Positions 1 to 10,668 of a DNA stretch of 15,312 bases are shown one piece after another. The DNA is taken from contig UZAE01014306.1 of NCBI GenBank assembly GCA_900617975.1, positions 1-15,312 on the forward strand. Reading direction: 5' to 3'. Position 1 is the stretch's first letter, and every line of letters begins with the position of its first letter. The DNA comes from Rodentolepis nana (Eukaryota > Platyhelminthes > Cestoda > Cyclophyllidea > Hymenolepididae). The translations under genes and the position numbers were made by a program. The notes beneath the pieces are model-generated. The model searched no databases, was not told where the DNA came from, and was given only the letters and a program-made list of their open reading frames with translations.

Positions 1-1090
1 TCCCTCCAGAAATTAGTATTAATGCCTGGTTGTGTGCCTTCTCTAGTGGTTTGAAAATCACCTCACTGGCTCACAGCAAAACAGCATTATTGGTTCAACA
101 AACATCTTGTAAGTGGTGTTTAGAGTTGAGCGTGCACAGCTCCATATGCTACCAACGAGGAGCTTCAGTACGTTCAGTCTATTGGAGACTCGTTCTGCTA
201 CTTTAGCAATGTGGATTTTCTGTGTTATCTTTGTGTCAAACTTCACTCCGCAATAAGTGAACTCATTGGTTTTTTTCTAGAGAAGTATCCTTGTGCCTTA
301 AATGCGGATTTATGTTGTGGTGGACCAATGAAAAATTTGGAATGCGTTTTTCGAGTGTTGCTAACCATTCCATTGTTGTCGCAACAGTTTGTTAATAGTT
401 TAAGTGCATAATTTAGGGCACTTTCCGTCCTCTTCTGAGCATTTTTCTTACGGGCGGAATACCATAGAACAAAATCATCTGCATGAAGTAAGCACTTGAT
501 GCCCGTGACTGTCTGTACCAATTTGGCTATGTCATTGATGAAGACATTGAAAAGAGTGCAGCTTGTGACAGCTCCCTGTGGAAGGCCTGTTTGTAAAAGA
601 TTGGATTTTGATCTTTGTCCAATGAATGCTTTAATCCAGTTTAACATGTTATGCTTAATACCAATCTTCGCCAATTTTAGAATTAGGTTCTCTTTCCATA
701 TCAAGTCATATGCTGATTTGAAATGGATAAATACAGCCGTAAGGGCATTTCTTGCATCAAGGGCATCTTTGATGTGTTGGGAGAAAGTGGCTACTTGATG
801 GTTAGTTGATCTTTGCGGCCTAAAACCCGCTTGTTCACTCCTAAGATCTAGGTCAGCCTCGTGTTAACTATTCTTTCCATAAGTTAAGCCAAAATGCCTG
901 TGAGGGAGATAGGCCTATAGTGGTCAAAGTTGTTAGGGTCTTTGCCCTTTTTTAGTATTGGTATTACTAAGACAGCTTTCCATTGGTTAGGTATAAGACT
1001 GGTCTCCCAAATTTGGTTGAAAAGTGACAGCATGATTTCTCTTTTAGGGTAAATAGAAGCTCCCATCCGGGTGAACTCTTGCAAGAAGTA
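1..1090 (-). pseudogene. Degenerate non-LTR (jockey-like) retrotransposon reverse transcriptase fragment
   Basis: The minus strand, read from about 1084 down to the left edge, carries successive pieces of one reverse transcriptase in shifting frames. 1084-884 has the fingers region (VIPILKKGKDPNNFDHYRPIS). About 840-243 has EQAGFRPQRSTNHQ, then SAYDLIW, then the palm signature LPQGAVTSCTLFNVFINDI and HADDFVLW. 246-58 has AKVAERVSNRLNVLK and ARSTLNTTYKMFVEP, the thumb/connection region. Stops and frameshifts separate the pieces, for example near 884, 855-863 and 243. The catalytic F/Y-A-D-D box reads HADD, and a block seems missing between GQR and SKSNLL. The endonuclease part and the start of the RT are absent, so the element is 5'-truncated, as is common for LINEs. 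It is not functional. From memory, close relatives of this protein are abundant in arthropods, especially spiders; I could not search. Confidence 0.88.
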
Positions 1091-2283
1091 CTCAACTCAA
1101 AACGATAGTTAATATTAAATGGAGGAATAATCTATAAACACATGGGCTTACCTCTTATTGCGTTTACCGCATTAAAAATAAAGGTTTACTTTTCCACTAA
1201 AGTCGATTCGCGTTCAGACCAAATTAATTACAGTGAAAGCTTTCAGAATGCTGTTTACTAATATCTTCCATTTGAAATTAGTAAAGTCCCGTTAAAATGA
1301 GCAAAGACAGATAGAAATCGTGGCTCTGGTGCACGTCTAGTGGATGAAATAATGGCATGCCTACCTATCAATGCCATACCAGAAGGCGAATCTCACTAAG
1401 AGGGCGTTGAAAAGTGCTTTCCTAAATAAACTTGAAGCTATGTTGACGGTCTTCTTGGACCCATTTTGAAATAGCCAAAATGAGTTCTGTGCTCTATAGT
1501 CATCGACCAACTGCATATCTACTAAATACTAAAAAGCATGCTACTTACCAATTCGTCAATTTTTAATGCACTTTAATTAGGCCTTCCTCCGCGCCGATAT
1601 ACAATAACCTCAAACACTTGATTTTAAATATTAATCTAATTAAAAATCTGATGCATTCAAACCATTCGGATTTACCCCCATATAAAGTTGACGATGAGAC
1701 AAACCTGGTGAAATGCCAACGAATCGATCGATCTGAAGCTTCTGGATTGCAGATAAAGTAAACTTTACACAACTCTCCTGTTCATCTTGGAGACAAATAT
1801 ACCTTTCTACTCCAGTGTTTGGATATTCCGTCATGATTTAAAATAGCAAGCATTCTCTGCGATTCCATGAGAAAAAGTAATTTATCGCATCTCATTGCGC
1901 AATGATAATTAGTTAGATTACTAAAAAATTAATAGTAATGAGAGCAATTTCCCAAAACCCGAATGAGAAAATAAGGAAGAAAACAATCTGCACTATTCTT
2001 GTTCCACAATAAACAGATTTACATATTTATACAAAGAAGTTCTTCAATTTACGACTCCATTCCATCAACCTCCATCCTAAAACGGCAAAAAATAAGAATG
2101 GTTAAAAGTTAGCTAGATCCTCTTATTGCGAAAGTAGAACTTAAGCAGACCAATAAAGCCCCTTTCCCTATTCGACATAAAGCAAGCCAATAGGAGGCTT
2201 GGAGTCAAATTAAGATTAATGACGTATAAGCTAGGTTTCGAAAGTAAGGAAAAAAAGCACCAAAATGTTGAAGCATTTTGAAT
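1091..2283. other. Intergenic stretch downstream of TBL3
   Basis: This AT-rich DNA lies between the retroelement fragment and the TBL3 stop codon. The first part of it on the TBL3 side must hold the 3' UTR (minus strand, below 2284). I could not find a clear AATAAA on the minus strand within the first 150 bases. Apart from one weak candidate exon at 1685-1824, nothing is recognisable. Confidence 0.5.
1685..1824 (-). other. Candidate coding exon, unrecognised
   Basis: On the minus strand an ATG just after an in-frame TAA opens a frame beginning MTEYPNTGVERYICLQDEQ and running through a protein-like stretch (IQKLQIDRFVGISPG, LSHRQLYMG). GTAAAT follows the LYMG codons near 1677-1682 and could be a splice donor; the unspliced frame stops at about 1640. 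Amino-acid composition looks coding-like, but I do not recognise a family and no partner exon is evident. It may be chance. Its position beyond the TBL3 stop argues against it being part of that gene. Confidence 0.2.
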
Positions 2284-5200
2284 TTACGTAGTTGCATCTG
2301 AATTTTGCTGTTTCTTGGGAGCGTCATATTCAAGTGATAATAATTGGTTGCATCGAGAGGTGTCGAAAAGATAGTCCATGACGGTCATTTGTTCTTCAAG
2401 GCGATTCAAACGCTGGTAATGTCGAGCTACAATGTTTGAACAAATGGAGATTAAACTTCAAAGGAAATAAAGCAAAAATTAAGAGTTCATCAAGTAACGT
2501 GTTACCACATTGCAAATTCTGACCCCGGAAGTTAAGAGATATAATGGGTCCCAAAAAACGTCAAAATAATTAGCAATAGGTAATCCCGGGTATTAATGAA
2601 TAAGGAGCATGGTCGACACTTTAGCACCGAATCCTCATTTCGAGAAAGTCAATAAAACAAGACTGATAACGCGTAATCAATAAAGCAGAATCGCTTCTCA
2701 TCTACTCTTGAACCGACTTATTTCGATAGTCTGCGAGTTGAACATTTTTTTCATGATCTAAGCGACAACTTAGCCATATCACTCCTTGTATTTTAGCGTA
2801 GAAAATTTAATCAATTAAATGGGAGATGATCTAGTCGCAATCATTCAAGCTATGCATAGTTATAAAGGCCAGGGGAATGGAATTGAGTCTGAGCAGAGAA
2901 TTGTAGCTAAGTAAATGTTGCGATGACTCAATTCTCACTCAAACACCCAAGATATAAAAAACTAAAAAGCACAATACGACAAAATGGTGGACTATTTTTA
3001 GGAGAACTTAATCCCATGAAATGAAAAAAACAGCCAATCAAGAAAGGCCAAAGCATTTTGTTTTACCTTTCGAGCGTGCCAAATGAAAATAAACAACTAG
3101 CTAAGAGAATCGAATATCAAACAATGAAACAAGAAGGTCAGAAAATATAGTACATATACACAGCTATCAGTGACAAAAATTTTGTTGTGATATAGACAGT
3201 ACATGGGAGCCTTGGTTACTTGCAGAGAAACCCCCCCCCCCCTTTAGGAGAAGTGATGTAGGAACTAGAAAAGATCAATTTGCAAACCATGGCGCCCAGA
3301 AAGGTAGATAATGGTCCGACAATCACATCCGCGGTTTCCTGCTTTTGTTTAGTTTCGAGCTTATTTAAGCATATGAAAGTGATCAAAATAGTGAAACAAG
3401 TCACTTGAATAGCAAAGAAGGCCGCTGAGTAATTAATGAGCATGACAATGTAAAATTTACTAAAAAATTATCTTAACTTATTGGGAGTTTCAGAAAGCAG
3501 CTGACATGAATTAATTTTATTAAATTCGAATTTTGGTCAAGCGCGTTATGACCTTGACTAACATAGTGAATAAGTCATCCAAGGGCAATCAATAGCAAAG
3601 CTCAGCAACCGTCAACAATGTATTCGTATATCTTGAACTCAAAGTAGAGCTGACTACACAGGGGGTAACATTTCCATAAAGAAATTGTCACACAATTAGA
3701 AAAGCCTAATGCACCAAGGATAAAAGGCATTTTATTCACATTTGAGAAATTTACTTTAAAGGTTAAAAAACGCAATGTCTAGAAGTGATAAAAGATAGGA
3801 TAGTGATGAGATAATTTGGAAAGTAGACTATTATTAACAGGGTTGACAATATCGGAGCTCTAGTTTCTTAAATACTCAATATTGGATTAATGAAACCACT
3901 TGGCTTATTAATCATAAGATGGCGCATAATGACATGTGATTGCGAAGTAAATGACAGAAGAGGTACCGAAGAAGTGTGACCTCGACCTCTAAATGAAAGG
4001 GAAACAATTGTTTTTGTTTTGGCGAGCATGTTGAATCTGTACCTGAGCAAAAAACGACTATAAACAAGTAGTGGTGCCCTAATATTATATTTTTAGGCAT
4101 TTTAGAAGCGAATAGATTAGGAAAGAAATCAAATCCATTAGCTCACGTAATCAACTTCTAATAATTCAAAATCCCATTGATTCATTGGAACCAGCAGGAA
4201 GAGGTAGATAACGATTACTAAATGGTGACTGATCAATTTATTCACAATTATTTACTTAATTCGCAAATTGTAAACAGGTTATGCTGAAAATAAGGCCTCA
4301 GTTAAACATTAGTTTCCTCACAACCTAGTTTTTAAAACCCTACGTGGTCTCGCTGGAGTTGATAACGCACAACTACTACTACTATGAGAGGTAAAAGTAA
4401 TAACAATGTAAAGCGACAAAAAACTCTACTCACCAGTGTAAGGAATAAACCCGGAAATTGTATGACCAATACCTGGCCAAGTGAGAAGTCTCTCAGGTGC
4501 CCAATTAGAGATAATCCAATTAAAGACCCGCTGTGCAATTAGACAGGTTCGAGCCCTCGTGTTCCACTGAACGGCATACTTGAGAAGACGTTGGGCGAAT
4601 TCCTCTGAAGGTGGTTCACCAAGAGCGAGGGGCGTTGGAATCAAACCGAAGAGTGCGGCCTCAAGAGGTCGCAGCTCTCCTGCGGGTTGGTCACCCATAA
4701 GACCCTCCATTAAGGTTATTTCTGCGGAATTAAAAAAACAGAGGTTTAACAAAGTAATATAAAGTGAAATAGAAATCTTTTCAACGATAAAAACCCAACT
4801 ATTTTCATCTAAATTTATTTATTACAGCTTTCTAACTTGGGATTGTTTGGAGTATTGGTGTAAAACACCGTCTGTCAGCGCCAATGCTTGACTCCAATGC
4901 GTTTTTCATCCTCCCCATCACCTCTAACCACTACAACAACGAAAGCTGACCAAGCTCATAGAGAAATCACTTATTGATGTTAAAACACTACGACTCAGAT
5001 AACAGATGCGTTCACTGATACTGCTCATTCAGCTAAACCCAATCAAAGATGTTTATTTTTGAGATTCATATAGACGATTGGATAGAAAACCAGTTATTCT
5101 AATGACTAGACAAGTTCAAACACGCTGTGTATGTTGGGACAAGATTGTAACGCCCATTATGATTCCAAAACCAAGAGAGAAGAGAGAAAAATAAGAGACA

Positions 5201-8200
5201 ATGACGGTTTAGAAACGTTTAATAAATGCGGAATGATCGACCTCTAAGCGATTATTTGTTCAAGAAAGTTCTAATTAATCGGCACTCAATAAGTAAATCG
5301 AGGGTAAATAATAAAGCTGGCCAATATAGAAGTACATGCTCGGATTGATAAAAGGCAATGAAGAACTCTTGATGAATTTATGACCAGGTAGTAACTTAAC
5401 CTCAATTTAGTAGAACTATTAACTGAAATACAATACAACTGGTGAAATTATGCTTGGTAGGTATTTAAAAGTCCTCAGTCAGCATGCGCGGTAAGCCCAG
5501 AATTGGTAAATAGTAGATAAAAATGCTACTTGTAAAAAATATAAGTAGCCAATAACATACCTTCAAGGATTTCATAGGCCTTTTGTGGCTTATCCAGTTT
5601 CACCGCAAGATAGAAGGCACGTCGATATTTCTTATTCTTAAGAAGATTTTGAAATTCTTGATCTCTACAAATAAGAAATTGAAAATTAGAATTAAATAAC
5701 ATACAATTAAACAACTGGCACAGTAATTAAATATATAACATGCGTTTTAATGTGTTCCGCAATAGTTTCAGAAGTGGATAATGCAACCTCATTGCTTGTA
5801 TCCTAAAAGCACAACAACGAAGATCAGAATCACCTTAAATTAAAAAAACGAAAGGATTAAGAAACAAACTCTGAAGAAACATATAGTGGCGTCTTCACCA
5901 CCCGTGTAGAAACCGGATTCATTTGGACAAACAGCCAGGGCCCAAATACGCCCGTTATGGGCTTCAATGACATTGGAGGAGCTTTGGTCTGTGTTAACAA
6001 TAGAGGAATCATTCTTTTTGGACAAGTTCCACAGGCGAACGAGACCGCGTTGATCGCTGTAAATTATTAAAATTAGATTAAACCAAACTAATACCTCATC
6101 TAGATGGGCGAAGAAAATCTTCGCCTGGGAATAGTACACATGTCTATTCAACATCTCCAAGAATGGATAAACATCCTAGTGGATTGTGGAGAGTTCTGAT
6201 AGGTTTACTGAGTTACGAGTGTTATAAGGTTGGCAACTAAGTCATTGCCGATTCCAAATAAGAAGGCAAATTCGGAATTTTGTTTAAAAATATAACTTTA
6301 TTCAATTAGATATTGGCCGTTCTTGTCGATGACCTTTTTCCATCGTTCTGGCAGAGTAAAAATTCCCCCTTCGTAAAATGTCTGGTCTTTGCTATTAAAA
6401 AACTGAATTAGGTGTGATCCGACATCATCCGCGTTGTTACAAATTTTACCATTTAAAGAGTTTTGCATGGAACGAAACAAATGGTAATCCGAAGGCGCAA
6501 GGTCAGGGCTTTATGGTGGGTGTGACAAAACATCCCAACCCAGTTCCAATCATTTTTGCCGAGTAACCAAAGATGTGTGCGGGGGCCTTGGGTTATCATG
6601 ATGGAAAACAACACCCTTCCGATTTGATAATGCCGGCCGCTTATCTTCAATTGCATCCTTCAGTTTTTCGAGTTGTTCAACATGCACATTTGAATTTATC
6701 GTTTGGTTCTGCGGCATGACTTCAAAATACAAAATTCCTTTGTGATCCCACCACACTGACAGCATAACCTTTTTTTGGTGAATCTCTGCTTTTCATACTG
6801 TTTGGGCTGGTTGATCTTGCTTCACCCATGATCTCTTACGAGTAACATTGTTATAAACTATCCACTTTCGTCGNCAGTAACTAGGTTCTTCCTCGGAAAT
6901 GGATCATTCTCATTGCGTTTCAGTAGCGGCGAATCACAGATGCTAATCCGTTGCGTCAAATGAATTTCCTTTAACTGGTGAGGGATCCATAAATCAAGTT
7001 TCTTGACATAACCAATGGTTTTTCATTTTTTGTTTCAATGCATGTATGCGACACATTGAGCTTCTCTGCAATATCTCGTGTTGTGCTGTGACGATTTGAA
7101 TCGATAATGGCCTTGATATGGGTTTCATCCACTTCGACTGGGCGGCCAGATCGTTGTGAACTTTTCCGTGAAAAATCACCGGAACGAAATCTTTCAAACC
7201 AATTTCGACACTGCCTTTCTTTTAAGGCTTCATCTCCATATACGGCACATAACTTCTTTTGTGCTTGCGATGCGTTCTTGCCTTTTCGGAAGTAATACAA
7301 TAAAATGTGTCGGAAGTGCACGTCCTGTTCTTTCATTTTTAAATTGGGACAAAAACAAAACTAAAGAACTAAACAAATTTTTTACTAATTAACCTAGAAG
7401 CCCATACAGTAAGAAAAAAATATAGGTTAGATGCTCTGGCCACGTTAACAAAACAAAAGAAAGTATAGAGCGAATCCGTCAACAAAAACGGCAATGACTT
7501 AGTTGCCAACCCAATAGAAGCAAGAGGCGTACCGAGATAGCATATCTAACTTCTCATCTCAATCAGCTGAAATTTGAAACTCAAACCACGATAGGATCAA
7601 CTCGAAGAAGCCCTATTTTAAGCTCTGAGTCAGTATTTATAATTGTCACTTCATTATTCACTAATTTTCGATATTTTTTACATGAATACGGATGATAAAA
7701 TCTCATAGTAATAATAAAAGTTACATACCATGAAAGAATTTGTCGGCCCTTGGAGATAAATTCAGCTCTGTAAACTGGTTCTTCATGGCCTTCGAACGTC
7801 TACAAATGGAGTCAAATTTGAATTAATATAGAGATATATAGCTAAAACAAATAGAATTAAACTATACTTGAACACAAGACAGATTTTTGAGATTCCACAA
7901 ACGCAGATCATGATCACCAGAGGCTGTGAGAAGGATCTACAAGCAGGATAAAAATGAGGTGATAAGCCATTTACCTAATGCGAGTTCATAGATCAAAATA
8001 ATTGCAACTATTTACTCTGTCATATTCAGAGAAACGAACAGACCATACTCCACGACTATGTCCTTTTAAAACTCCAACTAATTTTGGCTGCAGGTTCTTC
8101 CCTCCCACAAAACCATCCAACGACCATAGCTAAAACAGATAAAGATGCAGTTAGAGAGACGATCAAGTAAGCGATCCAAACAAAATTGAGGAACCATACC

Positions 8201-10449
8201 TTGGCGGTTTTATCTCGAGAGCCTGTGGCCAGAGACCTTCCATTTGCAGACAAATGGATGCAATTAATAGCACCTTCATGAGCGTCTCCTACAACATCAC
8301 CTATCTGGAGCATTTTTGACGCCTCGCTTGACTCAGTATTCAAAATCCAACTCTTGAGAACACCGTCAGTTGAACCGGAAAACACAGCTGACATATTTCT
8401 GGGGAAGATAGAAAAAGCCATAGATAATTTCAAATCAACATTTTACACGCAATCCCCAGTATCCTTAAAGGGATAACCTTAAGAACCTTCAAGGGAAATT
8501 AAGACGTAATGACGGAGTGAATGACCAAACAGACAAAGTGAATTAATAGATGGATGACCGAACACTTCAAAATACCATTCCCATAATGAAATTAGGCTAT
8601 TTAACAGAGCTAACCTCATTTATCGTCGAGACGCAGTCGGCCTATATCACCATCTTAAGAACTATTATAAATGAATGTAACAATAAGTAAACACAAAAGT
8701 TGAATACCTCGCAAAACAGACAGCCGAGATATGGGCATCATGAGCACTAGGGATGAAGACTTTGCAAATCAATTTAGGACGACCTCCACTTTTATTTTCA
8801 GGTTCTTCCAGTTTCCACAAACCAAGCCCCTGATCATGCCCACCTGTAAGGAGAAATAGGCCACAATTCGAGACCACCATATCTCCAATAACACCAGTAT
8901 GTGGACTTTGAACCAGCTGGCATGACCAAGAGGCACCATCAGTAGCATTGGAGCTTGGAGGATTTGAGAAGAGTTTGAGATTCGCAGAGACATCAGCCAG
9001 AACCAAACGGTTTTTCTTTGCTCCCATCAGACACAGTTGATCCACTGATCCTATTTCTCCAATACACTAAAGAAAAAAGAAAATTATATAAATATATATA
9101 ATCGACAGTAAATAAATACAGGAATTAGTAACTACTTCATGGAACAATTTGAATGAATCAGCATCGAACAGCTCAACATGACTGCTGGCTCTCGTAAGAG
9201 CAAGGATAATTGGACAACTAGAAATAGAAGAAACGGGAAACACAGAGAGGAATTCGATAGAGTGAAGTCCGAAATCGAGACATTTAAGGGCAGCGGTATC
9301 GGAAGAGAAATTAGTGGGTCCACGAACTTCTAGCACGCAATGAGAAGTATCCGTATCCCAAACGCGCGCCATTCCCCATTGGCCACCGCTCACTAAAAAT
9401 GATTTTGACTTGCCTGCGGTGACCGGAACATAATTTTTCAAGGCTCCAGGTGGGAGATACGCGAGTGATTGAATACACTAAAGAAATATTTGTAAAGTTA
9501 GAGAAAATGTACCTCAAAAGTGGGAATCGTTTTAACACGCTGTAGGGTTTCAGACGACCATATGATTATGACCTTATCGTAACCACAGCTAAAGAAAAAA
9601 AACGAAATGAGTTGAAATTTCACTTACGTAGCAAATTGTTTACCCGAAGATAAGAAAGCAACATCGGTTATCTTTCCTTGATGACCATCAAGTTTAGTGA
9701 CTAATTCACCAGTTTCAGTGTTCCATACAGTGAAACTGAGTTCACCAAGAGCAGCGGAAATTAAGAATGGTTTGGTTGGATGGAAACGAAGTAAACTAAG
9801 CGAAAACAACCGCCGATGATAAAGTTTCGGGATGAAATAAAAGCAGAAATAAGGAAACTCACGTTATTTTGGTTGAATGAGACCTGCAACTAGCCACAAA
9901 ACCATCACCGGGACCAACATGCCAAATACGAATAGTAGAATCACTTGAACCGGTAGCCAATCGTGTACCGTCATGATTCAGAGCCAAGGTACTGATGACC
10001 TTTGTATGTGTGGACTAAAAAGCTGATTAACAATGACCAAAAATATACCTTCCACCTGGATAAAACCTTTTGATTCAAGCGATCATAACGAATTAGAAAC
10101 AGGCTTTTTGTTGCGAGATATATAAACTAAAACATTAAGCAGAAAGTTGTCACCTACGCTATCTTTAGGGCTAACAACATATGAAGTGATTTCTTCATCC
10201 AACCCCTCAAATTTAGTATAAGTTCCAGATTCTGAGAGATTACAGGCTGACAATTGCACTTGTCCATCACAATCTCGTCCACAAATCAGATTACCATCAT
10301 CACAAATCTACGAGATGTTAGCAAATATCTAAACTTACAAATAATGGATTTGATACCGAAAATTGAGGAGAAAAGCGCGACTCGATATTAAAGCTAAAAT
10401 AATTAATTTTATTGGGGGACGCATACCTCGACTTTAGATCAGAAGGCAT
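2284..10449 (-). CDS. TBL3: TBL3/UTP13 homologue, WD40 protein of the UTP-B / SSU processome (18 exons)
   Basis: Known role of the family: Utp13/TBL3 is a UTP-B subunit of the nucleolar small-subunit processome, needed for 18S rRNA maturation. Exons (minus): 10449-10427, 10393-10339, 10307-10158, 10126-10049, 10014-9863, 9795-9628, 9588-9513, 9477-9136, 9066-8708, 8398-8200, 8129-8016, 7936-7868, 7799-7729, 6056-5870, 5802-5744, 5664-5561, 4721-4434, 2426-2284. They total 2637 nt, 878 residues (human TBL3 is about 808), all phases agree, and ends are GT/AG except one GC donor at 5743. Residues ~100-680 hold serial WD40 blades, e.g. LATGSSDSTIRIW, FATCGYDKVIIW, LLTGGHDQGLGLW, LATGSRDKTAKLW, LLTASGDHDLRLW. 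Residues ~700-860 form the Utp13 C-terminal domain (EFQNLLKNKKYRRAF, VQWNTRARTCLIAQRVF, IPYTARHYQRLNRL). The ATG is preceded by an in-frame TGA at 10476-10474. Expressed and functional by appearance; no internal stops. Confidence 0.93.
2427..4433 (-). other. Last intron of TBL3 (2.0 kb)
   Basis: The donor GTGAGT follows ACTG at 4434 and the acceptor ATTGTAG precedes CTCGACATTACC at 2426. Joining them gives IPYT-A-RHYQRL, matching the PYTERHFQRL region of vertebrate TBL3, so the join is well supported. The intron contains a C12 homopolymer at 3231-3242. Several short open frames inside it (for example 3216-3443 minus, hydrophobic) have no recognisable similarity. No transposon was recognised in it. 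Confidence 0.85.
3231..3242. repeat. C12 homopolymer
   Basis: Twelve consecutive C residues on the plus strand (G run on the transcribed, minus strand) inside the last TBL3 intron. Length is likely to be variable or miscalled. Confidence 0.9.
4722..5560 (-). other. TBL3 intron 16 (839 bp)
   Basis: Donor GTATGT follows the G at 5561 and acceptor CCGCAG precedes 4721. Joining gives ILE-E-ITLMEG in frame. The intron is AT-rich and I see no gene or mobile element in it. Confidence 0.75.
5665..5743 (-). other. TBL3 intron 15 with predicted GC donor
   Basis: The exon encoding DTSNEVALSTSETIAEH can be joined to the next exon (DQEFQNLL) in frame only if it ends at 5744, where the donor reads GCATGT. 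All nearby GT donors before the in-frame stop leave phase 0, whereas the acceptor (TTTGTAG at 5665-5666) needs phase 2. The join then reads EHIK-T-DQEF. GC-AG introns are a known minor class; one base error in a GTATGT donor is the alternative. Confidence 0.6.
6223..6252. repeat. 3' TIR of mariner copy 1 with TA target duplication
   Basis: TA at 6223-6224 is followed by TAAGGTTGGCAACTAAGTCA and then TTGCCG. It differs from the opposite end only in the first few bases over about 26 bp. Confidence 0.88.
6225..7514 (-). mobile_element. Full-length mariner transposon, copy 1 (mellifera-like)
   Basis: This 1290-bp element has terminal inverted repeats sharing GGTTGGCAACTAAGTCATTG at both ends: outward ends TTGGGTTGGC at 7514 and TAAGGTTGGC at 6225. 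TA dinucleotides flank it (7515-7516 and 6223-6224), the usual mariner target duplication. The size and the D,D34D-type transposase are those of mariner. The TIR and protein resemble the mellifera subfamily; that subfamily call is from memory. It lies in intron 13 of TBL3, in the gene's own orientation. There is one ambiguous base (n) at 6874. Confidence 0.93.
6298..7336 (-). pseudogene. Mariner transposase, inactivated (copy 1)
   Basis: The N-terminal part (ATG at 7336) is a helix-turn-helix DNA-binding region with RSGRPVEVDE and LNVSHTCIE. The frame is lost right after CIE (near 7038), where the family normally continues in the N-H-L-K region. A later one-base loss after TGDE, a TGA at 6795-6793, a TGA at 6552-6550 and a TAA at 6513-6511 break the catalytic half. 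The catalytic aspartates are still encoded (TGDE, HHDN, PSDYHLF) and the natural stop after LIE is at about 6300-6298. A canonical enzyme is about 345 residues; this copy cannot make one. Confidence 0.92.
7487..7516. repeat. 5' TIR of mariner copy 1 with TA target duplication
   Basis: Read on the minus strand, TA is followed by TTGGGTTGGCAACTAAGTCA and TTGCCG, the inverted counterpart of the 6225 end. Confidence 0.88.
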
Positions 10450-10650
10450 GACTTGAGACTGTGCGTGCAGGGCTCAAGGTAGGTCTTGACCTAAAATCCG
10501 TGTGACTGCTTCAAGATGTGCTTATTAAAACAAGACAAAATTTGGCGTATAAATTTTTTTATATTATCATAATATTTTATTTTTTTATTTTATATTAAAT
10601 TAATAAATGTGATATTACTCACTCACAACAGAGCATATAAATAGTTTATC

Positions 10651-10668
10651 CATATATGTATATATATA
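10651..10668. repeat. Short TA-rich microsatellite
   Basis: An imperfect alternating TA run (catatatgtatatatataa) in the upstream region of TBL3. Confidence 0.7.

Larger units (their letters stand above)
6057..7728 (-). other. TBL3 intron 13, enlarged by a mariner insertion
   Basis: Donor GTATGT at 7728 and acceptor TTTACAG before 6056 join TCA-TG|C-GAT to give LSCDQRGLVRLW, a clean WD40 blade. The intron is 1672 bp, of which 1292 bp are the mariner element and its TA duplication; without them it would be 380 bp. Both splice sites lie well outside the transposon. Confidence 0.85.

Noticed and set aside
3216..3443. Hydrophobic minus-strand open frame that could be a small membrane protein
   Set aside because: It sits inside the last TBL3 intron, reads through the homopolymer, and has no recognisable similarity.
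4544..4556. GGTTCGAGCCC resembling a tRNA T-arm / B box
   Set aside because: It lies inside conserved TBL3 exon 17, and no acceptor stem, D-arm or anticodon arm can be drawn around it.
4580..4762. Plus-strand Arg/Ser-rich open frame
   Set aside because: It is the antisense shadow of TBL3 exon 17, whose minus-strand frame matches the Utp13 domain.
7107..7392. Open frames opposite the mariner transposase (also 14178-14463)
   Set aside because: They are antisense shadows of the transposase N-terminus, present identically in both copies.
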